A stretch of DNA of 64,000 nt. It comes from Brachypodium distachyon. Taxonomy: Eukaryota; Streptophyta; Magnoliopsida; Poales; Poaceae. A program made the translations under genes and the position numbers. Below are positions 1-11,821 of the stretch, one piece after another (position 1 is the first letter of the stretch; the number at the start of each line of letters is the position of its first letter). The stretch spans positions 9,197,501 through 9,261,500 of the forward strand of contig NC_016131.3 of assembly GCF_000005505.3 (NCBI RefSeq). Direction: 5' to 3'. The notes beneath the pieces were generated by a model. The model did no database searches, was not told the DNA's origin, and worked only from the letters and a program-made list of their open reading frames with translations.

Positions 1-1305
1 TAGCTTATAGTGTAGAAAGAACTTCTGCTCTGCATGGAATAAGTCACCGTGTTTCTCAGTCTGTGGAAGACACCACCTGAGAGGTAGCATGCATTTAACC
101 GCACCAGTAAGCCCACCAAGAATAAGAACTAGCAGAAGAGTAACTCCATAAAACATGTACCCTACCGTCAGACGGTGAACTGAATCTCTTGAGGGAACTC
201 TGTCCCCATCCATTACCCCAATCCAGAGTTGACCTGATTGAAGCTGTTGAACATCAAAATGATGGGATCGTGCACCATTCCATGCATTTTGCTCCTTGAG
301 GGGCTTGTCAATGACAAATGGAACCTCAACTTCCCTGTATTCATTTGCTGTCAGGATTTCAACTTTGAATACTTTGATACTATGGCCAGATATACCCTGT
401 TTGCCTACACGATAGAGATTGCCATCATAAATGAATGGCCTGCCTCCATTTCTAAAACTCGACCTGCTGTCCATATTACGAATTGGATTATGCCTGTGTG
501 GATTCCAAGGAGCAAGAGGAGAGTTGCTATACCAGATATTAAGCTCTCCATTCTGCTTTGCACCATAGGAACTTATATCTGATCCAAGGAGCCAATAGGA
601 ACCCCGGAAATTTATGATGACTGAATCTACAAGTGGCTTCTCCATAAGGACTTTTTCCAATTTCCACTTGAGGGGGAAATCTAATGCACAATACAACCGA
701 AGATCACCTTTCTTACTACTTTCAGGCATCATATAGATCTGTGGAGTGATGCAAGTAAAAAAGTACATGTGAGGTGATTACAATAGGAATTCATTGATCA
801 CGAATAAGAAGCTATGAAAGGGACACTTACCTTGTTATTGTATCTGAACACGTATGGGTACGAAAGATGCCACTCTTCATCTAGCACCACACCCAACTGT
901 TGCCATGTTACACCGGCGTCCTTGCTCACAGCAGCAGCAATGTCGCCTTGTGATGTAATGGGATTCTTCGTCTCAAAGAACATATAAATAGCATCACCCT
1001 GAGGAAATTTAGCTTCACATCCATCAAGACAAGGACCAAGCCACAACTGAACAACAATGATAACGGCAACCTTAAAAGTTTGCATGAAAGATGTGGAATA
1101 AGGTACAGATTGTGATAATTATTTACACCTCTCAGTGTCCAAATGTATACAAGGGTGAGTGGGTGACGTTCCGAGCAGCATATTAATTTGGAGTGTCAAG
1201 CATCATATAAATACTCCTAGTTGAGATGGGAATATTCAAATTCAGTTTCAGTAACCAAATTGGGCCATTGGTGTGCCACCCGTGCTCCGGTTACTACTTT
1301 GTAGA

Positions 1306-1338
<33 letters not shown>

Positions 1339-1911
1339 GCACAATATGGCATAATCGATGCTTTGTCCGACACCCTACCTGCGTCATACACATACCGCCA
1401 CTAGAGAGCTAGGAACGCGAGGGGACATTAGAAAAATCGAAACGCAAGCAAAACTTCGAACCTGGAGGAAGAGGAAGGGGTTAGCGACGAAGCTGCTAGG
1501 AAACCCGGCCTCCGAGACGTCCGCGCACGTCACCGCCGGGTTCGCCACTGGCCACGCCGCGCCCCTGTCGTCCGAGATCCCCCACTGCAAGCCACGGGAA
1601 GCCAAGTTAACGCCAACCAGGACGCCGCTTTCTCGGGGAGGGGAAGGGTGGAATAGGGGCTCAGTTACGTGTTCAATAGGCTTGAGACTGAAGGGAGAGT
1701 CGCCGAGGTAGACGCCGATGGACCAGGAGCCCTCGCCGTCGGGGCGGCAGCCGCTGGTGGCGGGCCGATGCGGGAAGCGTGGGGCGAAGACGCGGGAGAA
1801 GGCCGCGGCGATGAGGACGAGGAGCGTGATCACAGCGGAGAGGTAGGCAACCGCGGAGGGCGGGGAATGGACGCGCCGGCGCTGCGTCGCCGGCCGCGGG
1901 GACGATGACAT
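1..1911 (-). CDS. GINT1: Glucosamine inositol phosphorylceramide transferase 1-like protein, N-terminal part
   Basis: Partial gene; its 3' end lies beyond the left window edge. Exons on the minus strand are 1911..1462, 998..831 and 738..<1, all in phase, giving 452 visible residues. The ATG at 1911 is chosen because it precedes a basic, proline-rich cytosolic tail and one hydrophobic signal anchor (about residues 20-40), as expected for a Golgi type II protein. Conserved blocks of the plant GINT1 N-terminal region follow: SGCRPDGEGSWSIGVYLGDS, FFETKNPITSQGDIAAA and IYMMPES. A second hydrophobic stretch (YGVTLLLVLILGG) lies near the edge. In the known family a C-terminal GT64 domain transfers GlcNAc/GlcN to inositol phosphorylceramide in the Golgi; that domain is not in the window, so the activity is inferred from the N-terminal match. 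Intron 1 (999..1461) carries an ATT microsatellite. No disabling change is seen. Confidence 0.9.
1306..1338. repeat. (ATT)n microsatellite in GINT1 intron 1
   Basis: An uninterrupted run of about eleven ATT/TTA trinucleotides lies inside the first intron of the GINT1-like gene. It is a simple repeat, likely length-variable, with no coding effect. Confidence 0.9.
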
Positions 1912-2303
1912 GGGCGGTTGGAGATGGGAAGTGTCAGACTGCAAGGTGGGCCTCTGTCTCCTCACTTCGTTATGTTACGTGTCGCACAAAGAAGAGGGCA
2001 TCTGGGCTTGGCCGCTTGCGTTCTGCATCAAACGTTCGAGACGGTTGGGACTTGGGAGCCCTTCCCCCCCAGAAAAAAAGACGGTTGGGAGAAAAAGAAG
2101 TTTAACTGCACCGAGGCCTAAACTTATTCATGGTGTCATACTATTAAGACAACGGAAAATATACTTCCGAGCGCTACTGCGACATGCTCCTGTTGCTGTT
2201 GTGCTACTATCCTGTTGCATGCATGCATGCTTTCTTTTTTTTTGCTAATCGGGAAATAGCAGGTGTTCTCTGCATATACTTTCTTTTAAAGTTATTTTGA
2301 AGA

Positions 2304-3150
2304 CAAAAGTTTTGTAGCTTAAATCGTTTGTGTGATTCACAATCCGTTTTTACTGCTGACTTCGTATCGACGAGAGCTTCAAAAATAGATCTCTCTCTGA
2401 GTATGTTTTGTCGAAAAATTATTTTGACGCTTATGTTACTTGTGGTAATGCACAAGTTACCACATTTTTTAAAGAAAAGTTACCATGTGCTAATGCATTA
2501 CTAACACAATACTATTTCATATATTATTCAGTGGTAACTTTACATATTATCGGATGGTAGCTCGGATGCACAAATTACACCCTTTTATATGAAGCTAGGA
2601 TGTGGTGATTTATTACTAATGGGGTGACATCATATATTATTGGGTGGTGACTTTACATATTATCGATCGGATGGTAACTTTTGATACACAAATCGTCACC
2701 GTATTTTATATAAAGTTGCCACATGTTAATATGTTTCTAATAGAGTGTCAACTTCATATATCATTGTGTAGCGACTTTACATATTATCGATCAGATGGTA
2801 CCTTTGATACACAAATCGTCACCGTATTTTATATAAAGGTGCCACATAGTAATATGTTAGTAATAGAATGTCAACTTCACATATTATTGGATGGTGACTT
2901 TACATATTATAGGATGGTACCTTTCATACACAAATCGCCACCCTGTTTTGTATAAAGTTGCCACGTGGTAAATTTGTTACAGCTAGGATGGCAATTTCAT
3001 AAATTATTGGCCGGCAACTTTTCAGACAGAAAAAAATTTGTCTAAACATACCAACATGGGATCTAGTTTCGAAGATCTCGTCGAGACAAAATTAACCGTG
3101 AAGATAGATTGTAAATCGAGTTTATGGTTGAAGAGTTAAACCATTTTTAA
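2304..3150. mobile_element. Foldback-type non-coding element with an internal tandem repeat
   Basis: The two ends are imperfect inverted repeats of roughly 120 bp. The left arm (about 2304-2435) contains TATCGACGAGAGCTTC and AGTATGTTTTGTCGAAAAA. The right arm (about 3035-3150), read on the minus strand, contains CTCGACGAGATCTTCGAAAC and GGTATGTTTAGACAAA. Between the arms lies the tandem array listed separately. No coding sequence is present. A target-site duplication was not found, so the exact ends and the superfamily are uncertain. It sits between the 5' end of GINT1 and the 3' end of MRS2-A. Confidence 0.6.
2443..3031. repeat. Degenerate ~120-bp tandem repeat (about five units)
   Basis: The landmark GTGGTGACTTTACATATTAT recurs with changes at 2531, 2644, 2768 and 2891, and a weaker version at 3011, giving periods of 113-124 bp. 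Each unit also carries a CACAAATCGTCACC-like block followed by TATATAAAGTTGCCACATG. The two central units (2644-2890) are the most alike, suggesting recent expansion from the middle. The array forms the loop of the foldback element. Confidence 0.85.
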
Positions 3151-4158
3151 TCTTCCGGTCTTTTGTCTATTTAGCTTTTGTCACCGGTGCTGTACGCATG
3201 CATTGTTTTTGCCATCTGCATGCGTACGCCAGAGAGCCAGCGCGCGAACGTCGCGCCCTATTAGTGCCCGACAGACAAAGTTAACACCTCACAAATACTT
3301 TTAGGACTTTCGGGTGCATTTAACGCGAAACTCACAAGAAAAAGCCTCATACGTCCATGGTCGATCACGTCACCGCACCGTGGTAGTCCTACATCCTCGG
3401 CGCTGCGCACAGCCGCACAGGCCAGATCCGGCTGTGAACCGCACGGCAAGGGCAGCAGGCCGCAGGCTCAAAGAGAGCAACATGGAAGACGTCCCGCCGG
3501 CGCCGACCGTGTCAAGAAGAAAAATCTTTGACCGCTCGAAGTCACAACGACCAATGTCATCTCCTCAACGAGGGAGAAACCAAAGAGCGGACCACCTTCC
3601 CCGCTATTCCGAGGCCGCCCGCCGCATGGACGTCCTCCGCCAGCACGCAGGATGATTTGGATGAAGTGCCGCCCAAGCCGGCAACGGCAACCTCAGCCTA
3701 AGCTGCTCTCGATGACCCGATCACCTGAGCACTTTGAATAATGCGACTTTGCTTGTGAACTTTGAATGAAACAGTGGAAAAAGACTTACGGAGTATACTA
3801 CCGAAATATGTGCAGCGCCAACGACAACGACAAATGAGCACGATAAGGATGGGGAAAAAAATCAAGAACATGACAAGGCTGGGCAAAATTGGATTTGGAC
3901 ATGCTGCATGGATCTCCAAGGTCATCAGCGACATTTATAAGTTCCAGGTTTACACTTTTCAGCTCAATATTGAATCACATTCCCGGAGAGAGCAGAATAG
4001 GATCTGATGCTCCTTGATGTGGCGTCTGAGTTGACGCTACTCCAAGTTGTTACCAACAACCCATGCAGTATTGGCGCGCCATTCATCGCCACGCCAAAAC
4101 AATTACCTCCAGATGAGACCAAAACCGCATTATATACAGTTCAACATGGGGTGCATGG
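3151..4158. other. Intergenic stretch, no gene supported
   Basis: About 1 kb between the foldback element and the 3' end of MRS2-A. A short GC-rich patch at 3400-3660 gives an open frame with no recognisable domain or splice partners. The part next to 4158 is probably the MRS2-A 3' untranslated region. Confidence 0.5.
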
Positions 4159-7100
4159 TTACAATATCTTCCTAGCCTTTAGGTACGAGTACATGAGGAA
4201 AAATCCAGCTACTGCTCCGACTGCTATTCCACCAGTCGTCGCCCAAAATGCCCACTGCTCCAAAACAAACTCACTGTCAAACGAAAAACTAGTGCCGGTA
4301 GGTGCCACTGAAGCGGAATAGAATCTGAGGAGTACAGTATTATACCGCGTTTGTCTCCAGGTATGATTTGAGGTTCATGCCAAATATTCCTACATGACAA
4401 AAAAGTGCAATGGTTTAGCAAGGTTTCAATGGCCGCCGTCTTAGGAATACCACGTGGCAACTAGACTCTGAATATAACTACTCCCTCTGATCCTAAATTC
4501 TTGACTCAAATTTGACCAAATATGGATGTATCTATTCTTAAAAAGTGTCTAGATACATGTAATATTTCGACAACAATTTAGGATTGGAGGGAGTATCTTT
4601 TGGTGAGTAAGAAAGTTCACGAAGTTGTGAAAATGCTCATAGATTTTTATACCTGCAATTAATGCTCCTACGGCAACACAAAATGTTCCAACCTGAAGAA
4701 GTAGCTCCACTCTGCTTACCTCTAGTCGCCGAGAACTGTAAGAATGCCAAAGTTGCGGTAGACAAACATCATTTCATGATAAATTAGAGATGAGGATTAA
4801 GTTAGCTACATATACTCATTGGGTCCTTCCCTTGATTTATGTGCCGTGGTTGAACCAGTAATACTAATATCCTAATTTATTTGTGACGTGGCATTTCAGG
4901 GTCGTTTACCTACAGCTACGATGGTTGCTAGTACATATAACAAATCTAGCCGTTGGTTAATAAGGGGCGTTATAGACTCTAAGTCCTAATTTAATATTTT
5001 CTGTTCCTTTCATAACTTCAGACCTGAACCCTAATTCAACAGAGAGAATCCTGCTCCTGCTGATGCTTGTCAGTGTGCTGCTTGTCTGCTGAGAGACATG
5101 ATCTGATCGAATCAATATGCGTGTATCAGATCCATGAATAATAAATGTATGTACATACATGTTCATGCGTAGTTTCATGGCGTTATTGAACCCCATGATG
5201 TACATCAGCAGTGGCAGCTTAACGAACTGGAACCTCAACCGGCCAGCTCATGACTGAACAAACGAAATATACTGACATTACCAGCAAAACAGACACACAT
5301 ATACTATTTTCTAGCATGCAAGCGTTCACCATCCTCACCAGGGTGCTTGGCAACTGCGTCGAAGGTTGCCAGTGTCTGCCACGTCCAGTGATGGCACAGG
5401 CTAGACATGAATGCGGCTTTGGCACATCCATGGTGGGCCTTCTTAACAATCTTGTGCAATTACAGATTTGAACCTATAGGGATTCTACTCCCTCTGTCCC
5501 TAATTATGGCGCCGGCCTTTTTGCAAAGAAACCCCTGTAAATTTCCGAAATAAACCTGCAGTTCACATCTTCAACTACACGTGGACTGCGCGTTAATTCC
5601 GAAAATTTACAGGGGTTTTTTCGCAAAAGTTCCAATAGAACGTGGACTGCAGGGGTTTCTTTGCAAAAAAAGCCGGTGCCAATTAATTAGGAACGGAGGG
5701 AGTACTACCTTGTGGCCATGGGGAAGCACATCTAAATCCCAACTGATTCGGCTCCTTGGATGTAATGGATGCACGGTCTATATTGGTTTAAAGGTACCAT
5801 AAAAGAGTTATTTGTTTACATTAAATAATTTTACCACTGTTAATATTATCACCATATGTATTTTTAGTCATGTAATTATATCAGGGAACAAAAAAGGTAT
5901 GCAAACTGTGCCTGTCGTCAAATACAGTATGTAGTAAAAGAAGAAATAATTTTTAAGCTCATGTGGTGAGAATGGACAGACCTTAAATTTACTGCGATTG
6001 AATCTTCCATTTCCCGTGCAGAATCAAGAAGTCTCTCTGCTTGACCATGGCATGATTCACATCTGACAGTAAGAATGCACAACTTAGTCTAAAAGCAACA
6101 CCGCAAGCAAGAAACAATAAACATAATAATTTGATGTTGGACTCACCTTTGAAGATAATTTTCCAACAGCATTTCAATTTCTTCCTCTTCTTCTGTTGAG
6201 ATCAAAAGTTAAAGATATATTCAATTGAACAACCGACGGGTAACGATATTACTCCGTATTTCATTTTTTTCCTCAAAACTCCCAGCCGCTCGACATATAT
6301 ATAAGCAGAACATTTTCAAATTCTTTCCTCTCATTTTTCATGAATCGGCTTCTTCCTTTTAGTTTGTTTCAGTTCTTTATAAGAAATATCACAAATGCAT
6401 TTGTACTTGTGTACTTTGTCACTCAAAACTACATCCATATTCTTCAAAACATATTCCATCAATGCTTTGGTTAGTCCCATAAGATATTGGCCTGGTAATT
6501 AGATGGTGGAGTGACATTATTGAAGGAACAGAAAATGTAGTGTCATAATGACAAAGTTCAGCTGTACCTTCAGCAATATGTTTTTCTAAAGGAACAGAAC
6601 ATTCCATGTCATCACTCGATCTATCCAGTGTACAGTTTCTCCCCATAATGCATATTCGACGAATTTCATGAGGATCTTCTAGGAGATCGATGAGCATTTG
6701 TTTGAGATCACCTGCTCGTGAACCCAGCTCGACCTTGACAAATGAATATAGAATCAAAATTAGCCAATATGACAAATGAGTCCAGGAAATGATTGCTAAG
6801 GAAGCTTTAATACCAGTGATTGTTTGCTTAGACGAAGCTGCTCCAACACATCACCTGTCAACCGTGTTGGTAGAACTTCAAGCAATGCGGCCACCTGAGA
6901 TGAAAGCCCAGATATCCGGGACAATATTAAACTATTTTTATAATAGGATGCATTTGTCACAAAATGCAGGTGCTTGATTGAAAGAAAAACACAAAACACC
7001 TACGGTGGTTTTTTACTTTATGAGATCCATTAGTGTCATATTAAACCACCAAAACAAGAGGAACAGTGGCTTAGCTTTATTTCATATTGATCAGAAGGAA

Positions 7101-10100
7101 ATATTATGCTACATTTTTTCACTATTTTCAGTTCATACCTAGATCCCAATTCACCATTAACTTCATTGAAATTGCAGGGTAAGCTCGGAGGGCTCTACCC
7201 TACTGTTTTTCATGTACAATAAAATGCAGATGCAGCAACCTGACCATAAATACATCCTTCAGTTTCTGGAAAGAGCTCCCAGTGCTTAAAAAAAAGAAAA
7301 GGGGTTCCAGTGAGCAACAAAGCACTTGTCCCATCTCCTGTTGCTGGCGGTTTGGAGAAGATCCTTTGCGCTAGGGTTAGTCAGCTAGGACGAAATTGGG
7401 TGCTAGCAAGTAGCAATTATCTAATGAGTTCAATTGGCAGAGGTATTATAGAGAGAAGCAATTGCACCGGAGTTGGGTAATTCTGTTAAGGCACAAAAAC
7501 GGAAAGAAATGGCAGCACTATTGTTTCATGTATGTACTTGGTATGAAGTTGTGTAAACTGAACTGAAGAAATAGGGCGGGGGAACAACACTCCACAAGTT
7601 CCTGAATTTATCTATCAAGAAAATATTACATGTTATCCTAAATGAATAATCGAATATTCATCAAGAGAAACGAGAAATGACTTCATCACAGGTAGGTATC
7701 GAAGCAAAGCTATGGTGTGAACAGTGAAACACATAAACACCTTAAGGAAGCATGACTTTTCAAATACTCACGCGAGGTTCAACATGCATTAGTCTTCGCT
7801 CCAGCCTTTGTATTCTCGAAAGCAATGCAGCTTCGACAACCTAAACATAATGAAAACACAATGAAAGATTATATCAGCTTGCTCCAAGCCCCCAAAATCT
7901 GACAGACTGGTATTCCCAAATTCCGTGGAATGTGAAAGCATACCATGAAATATTACAAAATTCAAACTGGAAGGCCAAAAAACCACACTTCATTACCAAT
8001 TAATTAAAATGAATGAAAGAAGGATATATGTGCATAATACAATCATGGAGAATTTAGAAAATGGACGATATGATGCTAGAGATGCGACTTACTGGATTAG
8101 AGAACTCTGGAAAATCAAAAGGATGAGCAATCAACTGGTTCACGATGCATATATGTAAAATTTAAATAAAAAATTATATAATTGTTCACCATGTTTCATC
8201 ATCAAAAGTACAATATAGATACAAACAGAAATAAGCAGCTATTTAGCAAGGCTAGGCTCTCGAATCCTAGGTGAGTTAAAATCAGTAAATCTCAACGAAA
8301 ATATAACTTTCGAAGTTTCCATGGATATATAGGGAGAAGAGAACATATTGCCAAGGCAACAAGTCGGCATATTAAGACCGTCTACAGACTGCAAATACAG
8401 ATGGGTACAATATCCATAGGTCCATTACCTCAAGTTGGAAAGGCATTGCAGGCCCACCATTGATGTTCCTTGGATTTAACCGAGGTAGTAATAACTCTAA
8501 AAAGGCTTTTCCTCCTGGGCTACTCAATTTAGAGAAAATAATTGATAAGTTTTCAGTGCAAACGATGACAAGTTCACCAATACCAGATAGGTGTTTCTAA
8601 TCAAACATATAAACTGACCTATTATAGTTGAATATAAGGACGCGTTCATGCATAGCAATTGCTCGCAAGGAGCCAAGGTTGAGTAATATGGCTTGTTCAC
8701 GTACCTACAGTAAATGGCAAAGTATGAGTTTACATGTTATGTCCAAACTATCATATGACCATCTGCTATATAAAGCAAAAATTTAAAAGTGGATGGATTA
8801 TTAGGTAGCACTCTCCTTTTGAGATGGAATATAAGAAAACTACAGATGGCTAGATCAAATAAATTTGCAGGAAAATAGAAAAATGTGCTCGATGTCAATT
8901 CATGTTACTGTTTCTTAAGATTTCACTCTTTTATAGGGAAGGTTTCCTGCATGCGCAGCCCCCAGAATTAGCCTTCTAGCCTGGCTCTTTGTGCCTTTGT
9001 TTACTTTTCTTGTCTTGCTTTGTGTATAACCTTTTTGGGCTTGTTTTGTCTTTTCCTTTTGTTTTACCAAGTTTGTATCTGGTTGTTGTAAACATGGCAC
9101 TCTCTTGCATGGAGTTCTTCTAATAATAAATGACACGCATTTAGATGTGTGTTCGAGAAAAATAGTGAAGGTTCCTGAAACACACATGTAAGCAAATTTC
9201 AGCTGAATCTATGGACCCACAGCATAAATATTGTAGTGAACTTAACTTCATTTTCTTATTTCCAATCTTTTCAAGTGCAAGTATTTGCGGACTCCATGGT
9301 CTACTATAAGAACCAGGTGGCCTTGACTTTTGACAAACAGGAAATATACTGTCTTAGGAGTAGGACTGTGGCACATCATCCATAGTTTTTGTAACTGAAA
9401 AGATGTAGAAGACAGGAACACAACTGACAGAGGAAAAAATTATATAGTTAAGCATTGAAAAGTTTCCTGTTACCAGCAAGGAAGGCATTGAATTCATTAG
9501 CCATAGTGATGGGTCAACGCTTCTGGTATCTCGCAGACGGAGGCCTGGTAGCACACGAGTTGAGAATTAAAATAAATCACATGTGCACTTGAAAAGCACA
9601 AAGAAGAAAGTAAAGTTTCCATATCGAGAACATTTTACAGGAACCAAACAAAACCAAAGTGCCTGTGAGTAGCAGTATATGGGAGTTTGTTACAAGTATG
9701 ATGCAACATAAGGAGAGTTTGAGCAAGTATAAGGTGAACATAATAAGTTAATGCGTTGCAGTACAGTACAGAGCATGATAAGTACATTGATTTTACATAC
9801 CACTTGATTTCAAAAGCTTCCGCCGGCTTATTTTTTTGGTAGAAACCCTTCCATTAGATTTCACTTCGATCACCTGAGTAAAGTTTGATATTGAGACGAA
9901 GGTTAATTTGCATCGCGCAAGGTGGTAGGCTCTAAAACTTGCAAGGTGCATATCATCGCAAAGCACACCCACTCTTGTGGAAAAATAACCCAAACTAGCA
10001 TGCCAACTCTTGATTTGAACTATATAAAACACATGGCTTCTTCATGTTCGTAGTCAGAGTGACCAAATTACCGTGTTTCCTCATGGAGGCATATGCTTGT

Positions 10101-10761
10101 TGAATGGATTATACAATGCCGTTGCAGTTTCAAACTCTACATGAACAATTTTGTACGAAGAGCAGGGAATGGAGCGAGAAAATTTTCGGGCAGCATGAGA
10201 TGTGAAAGCAATTTAGCATAATGTTCATATAATCATCTCAATTTCCTTTCTCCCCCATAGAAATCATCTAAAAGTTCATATAAGACCTCCACCAATAGCA
10301 AAGCCATTGTTCCGCTTGAGAGTAGAAGTGAGCATTCCTGATGCATGATCATGCAGTGTATGAGGTTGCAACAATACAGCCAACCCGGCCGGAGTTAGCT
10401 CGGCACCTACCTCATAGACGGGTTCCCTGATGCCGAGCGAGATGTAGTCCGCGGCGAACCGCCCGGATCCCCTGGCCGCCCCCGCCTCTCGAGCCCCGTC
10501 GTCTCCTCCCCGCTCCTCCTCTTCCTCTTCCTCCTCCACCTCCTCCTCCTTGACCACCGCCTGTTCATCCGTCCCCTCCGAGGCCCGCGGCGCCGGGAGA
10601 GGGAGCGGGAGCAGGAGCCCACCGCCCCTCCGTGCCCCAACGGAGAGCCCTAGCGGCAGGAGAGGCAGCCTCCGCAAGCGGCAACGGGGCTGGAGCTGAA
10701 GCAGCAGCGGGAGGAGGAGGCCGGCCTGCGGCGAGCAGGGGGAGACGGAAACGGACGCCAT
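4159..10761 (-). CDS. MRS2-A: Chloroplast-type magnesium channel MRS2-A (MRS2-11/MGT10 clade)
   Basis: CorA/MRS2-type Mg2+ channel, expected in the chloroplast envelope or thylakoid. Thirteen exons (minus strand): 10761..10411, 9873..9801, 9544..9474, 8704..8619, 8519..8429, 7840..7772, 6894..6814, 6733..6568, 6192..6147, 6062..5982, 4735..4653, 4389..4346, 4254..4159; 445 aa. The N-terminus is Ser/Leu/Arg-rich like a transit peptide, then a Glu-rich tract. Family blocks follow in order: GIREPVYE, LLKSSGLRLRDTRSVDPSLW, LPRLNPRNINGGPAMPFQLE, LLEVLP, DPHEIRRICIMGRNCTL, EEEEEIEMLLENYLQR and LEVSRVELLLQ. The signature GMN is at residues 403-405 in exon 12, between two C-terminal membrane helices (about 383-402 and 416-438), and is the selectivity-loop motif of the family. 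All junctions keep phase. Two Stowaway MITEs lie in introns 10 and 11 without touching exons. Confidence 0.95.
4481..4593. mobile_element. Stowaway MITE in an MRS2-A intron
   Basis: The 113-bp element starts CTCCCTCTGATCCTAAATT and ends AATTTAGGATTGGAGGGAG, flanked by TA on both sides (4479-4480, 4594-4595). It fills almost half of the 263-bp intron between exons 11 and 12. It shares internal sequence with the elements at 30071 and 46862. Confidence 0.9.
5488..5702. mobile_element. Stowaway-like MITE (215 bp) in an MRS2-A intron
   Basis: Flanked by TA (5486-5487, 5703-5704), with termini CTCCCTCTGTCCCTAATTA and TAATTAGGAACGGAGGGAG. Internal arms containing CCCCTGTAAATTTCCG and TTTACAGGGG also pair, so most of the element can form a long hairpin. 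It lies in the intron between exons 10 and 11. Confidence 0.85.
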
Positions 10762-11821
10762 GGGCGCACGCTCCGCGGGGGCATCAAGCGCACCCGATAG
10801 CTATTTTTTGGCTTGTTCTCGGAGGGGCGACGGCAATGGCGAGGCGGGGAAGGGGAGAAGAAGAAGCGACGCGGGAAGGGGGAGGGGGCAAATGCTATCC
10901 AGAGGTTGCGCTGGTGGCTGTCCGTGCTTCCGCGGAGGGCGATCTGGGCCGTCCGATATCCGATCACACGGCGGCGTAGTGCTCGGAGCGGTGTTTGGTG
11001 CTTTCACTGCTTTGTCCGTGCCTTCAGTGCGTGGTGGTGGTGATGATGACAGGCGGTGGGGGTGGCCATACTCGGTCACATCTTCCTCGGCTTGGTCTCT
11101 TTCTTCTCCGGGGGCAGCGAGAGGGAGAGTTGCCAGAGAGATCCGTCCGTTGCACGTCCACCTTGAGTCTTCAGGGAGGCTGTAGATGTGTGTCTCGTCA
11201 GCAGCGGTGAAAACAGAACAGATGTTTCCGGTCGTTGGTCCTACCGAAAGCTACAAGAATAATAATACTCCATCATGATTTGCTCCGGCCTTGTGAGTCG
11301 TATCCCTATCTGTCAAGATTTGCGATAATGACTATAGGAAAATGAAGGAAAGAAACATAGTACAAAATGCATGTTTGAATATATCCTAATCAGATTAATT
11401 ATGTAACAACAATGGAAAGAAAAACATTAAAAAAATAGTCTACTAGAATTTGCGTCATAGGAAGCGCTCAATAAAGCATGGCCAAATATATTTGAATCAC
11501 ATTAGGAAGTTGAGTTATTTAACAAATTGGAATTGAGTTTCCTGCCTATTTTTATTTCGGACAAACTTTCACACCAAACATGTCATTTATAATGTTCAAT
11601 TTTTAGAGAGGGTGGAGGATACGTGTACTAAAACTCAAGCTTTTTTTCCATCTCATAGTGTGAAACAATCACAAGATAGAATGGACAGATGGAATTTACG
11701 GGTATATATATGCCCCGTTTGCGAGTGATCATCCTATCATTCCATTCAGCAAGAAGAAATATATTTCCTACTAGCCTACCAAAGTACACTATCCCAGACC
11801 TCAAAGTCGTTTGTTGTTGCA
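10762..11821. other. Intergenic region upstream of MRS2-A
   Basis: The first ~450 bp next to the MRS2-A start are GC-rich and give open frames on both strands without conserved domains; this looks like promoter and 5' untranslated sequence. The rest (11220-11800) is AT-rich with nothing recognisable. Confidence 0.5.

Noticed and set aside
2531..3031. CRISPR-like regular repeats
   Set aside because: The units are ~120 bp, degenerate and contiguous with no unique spacers, and the DNA is a plant nuclear genome.
3314..3655. 113-codon plus-strand open frame
   Set aside because: No family resemblance, no exon partners and a basic low-information composition.
10632..11210. Several plus-strand open frames beside MRS2-A
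   Set aside because: They overlap MRS2-A exon 1 antisense or its GC-rich 5' flank and show no conserved sequence or splice structure.
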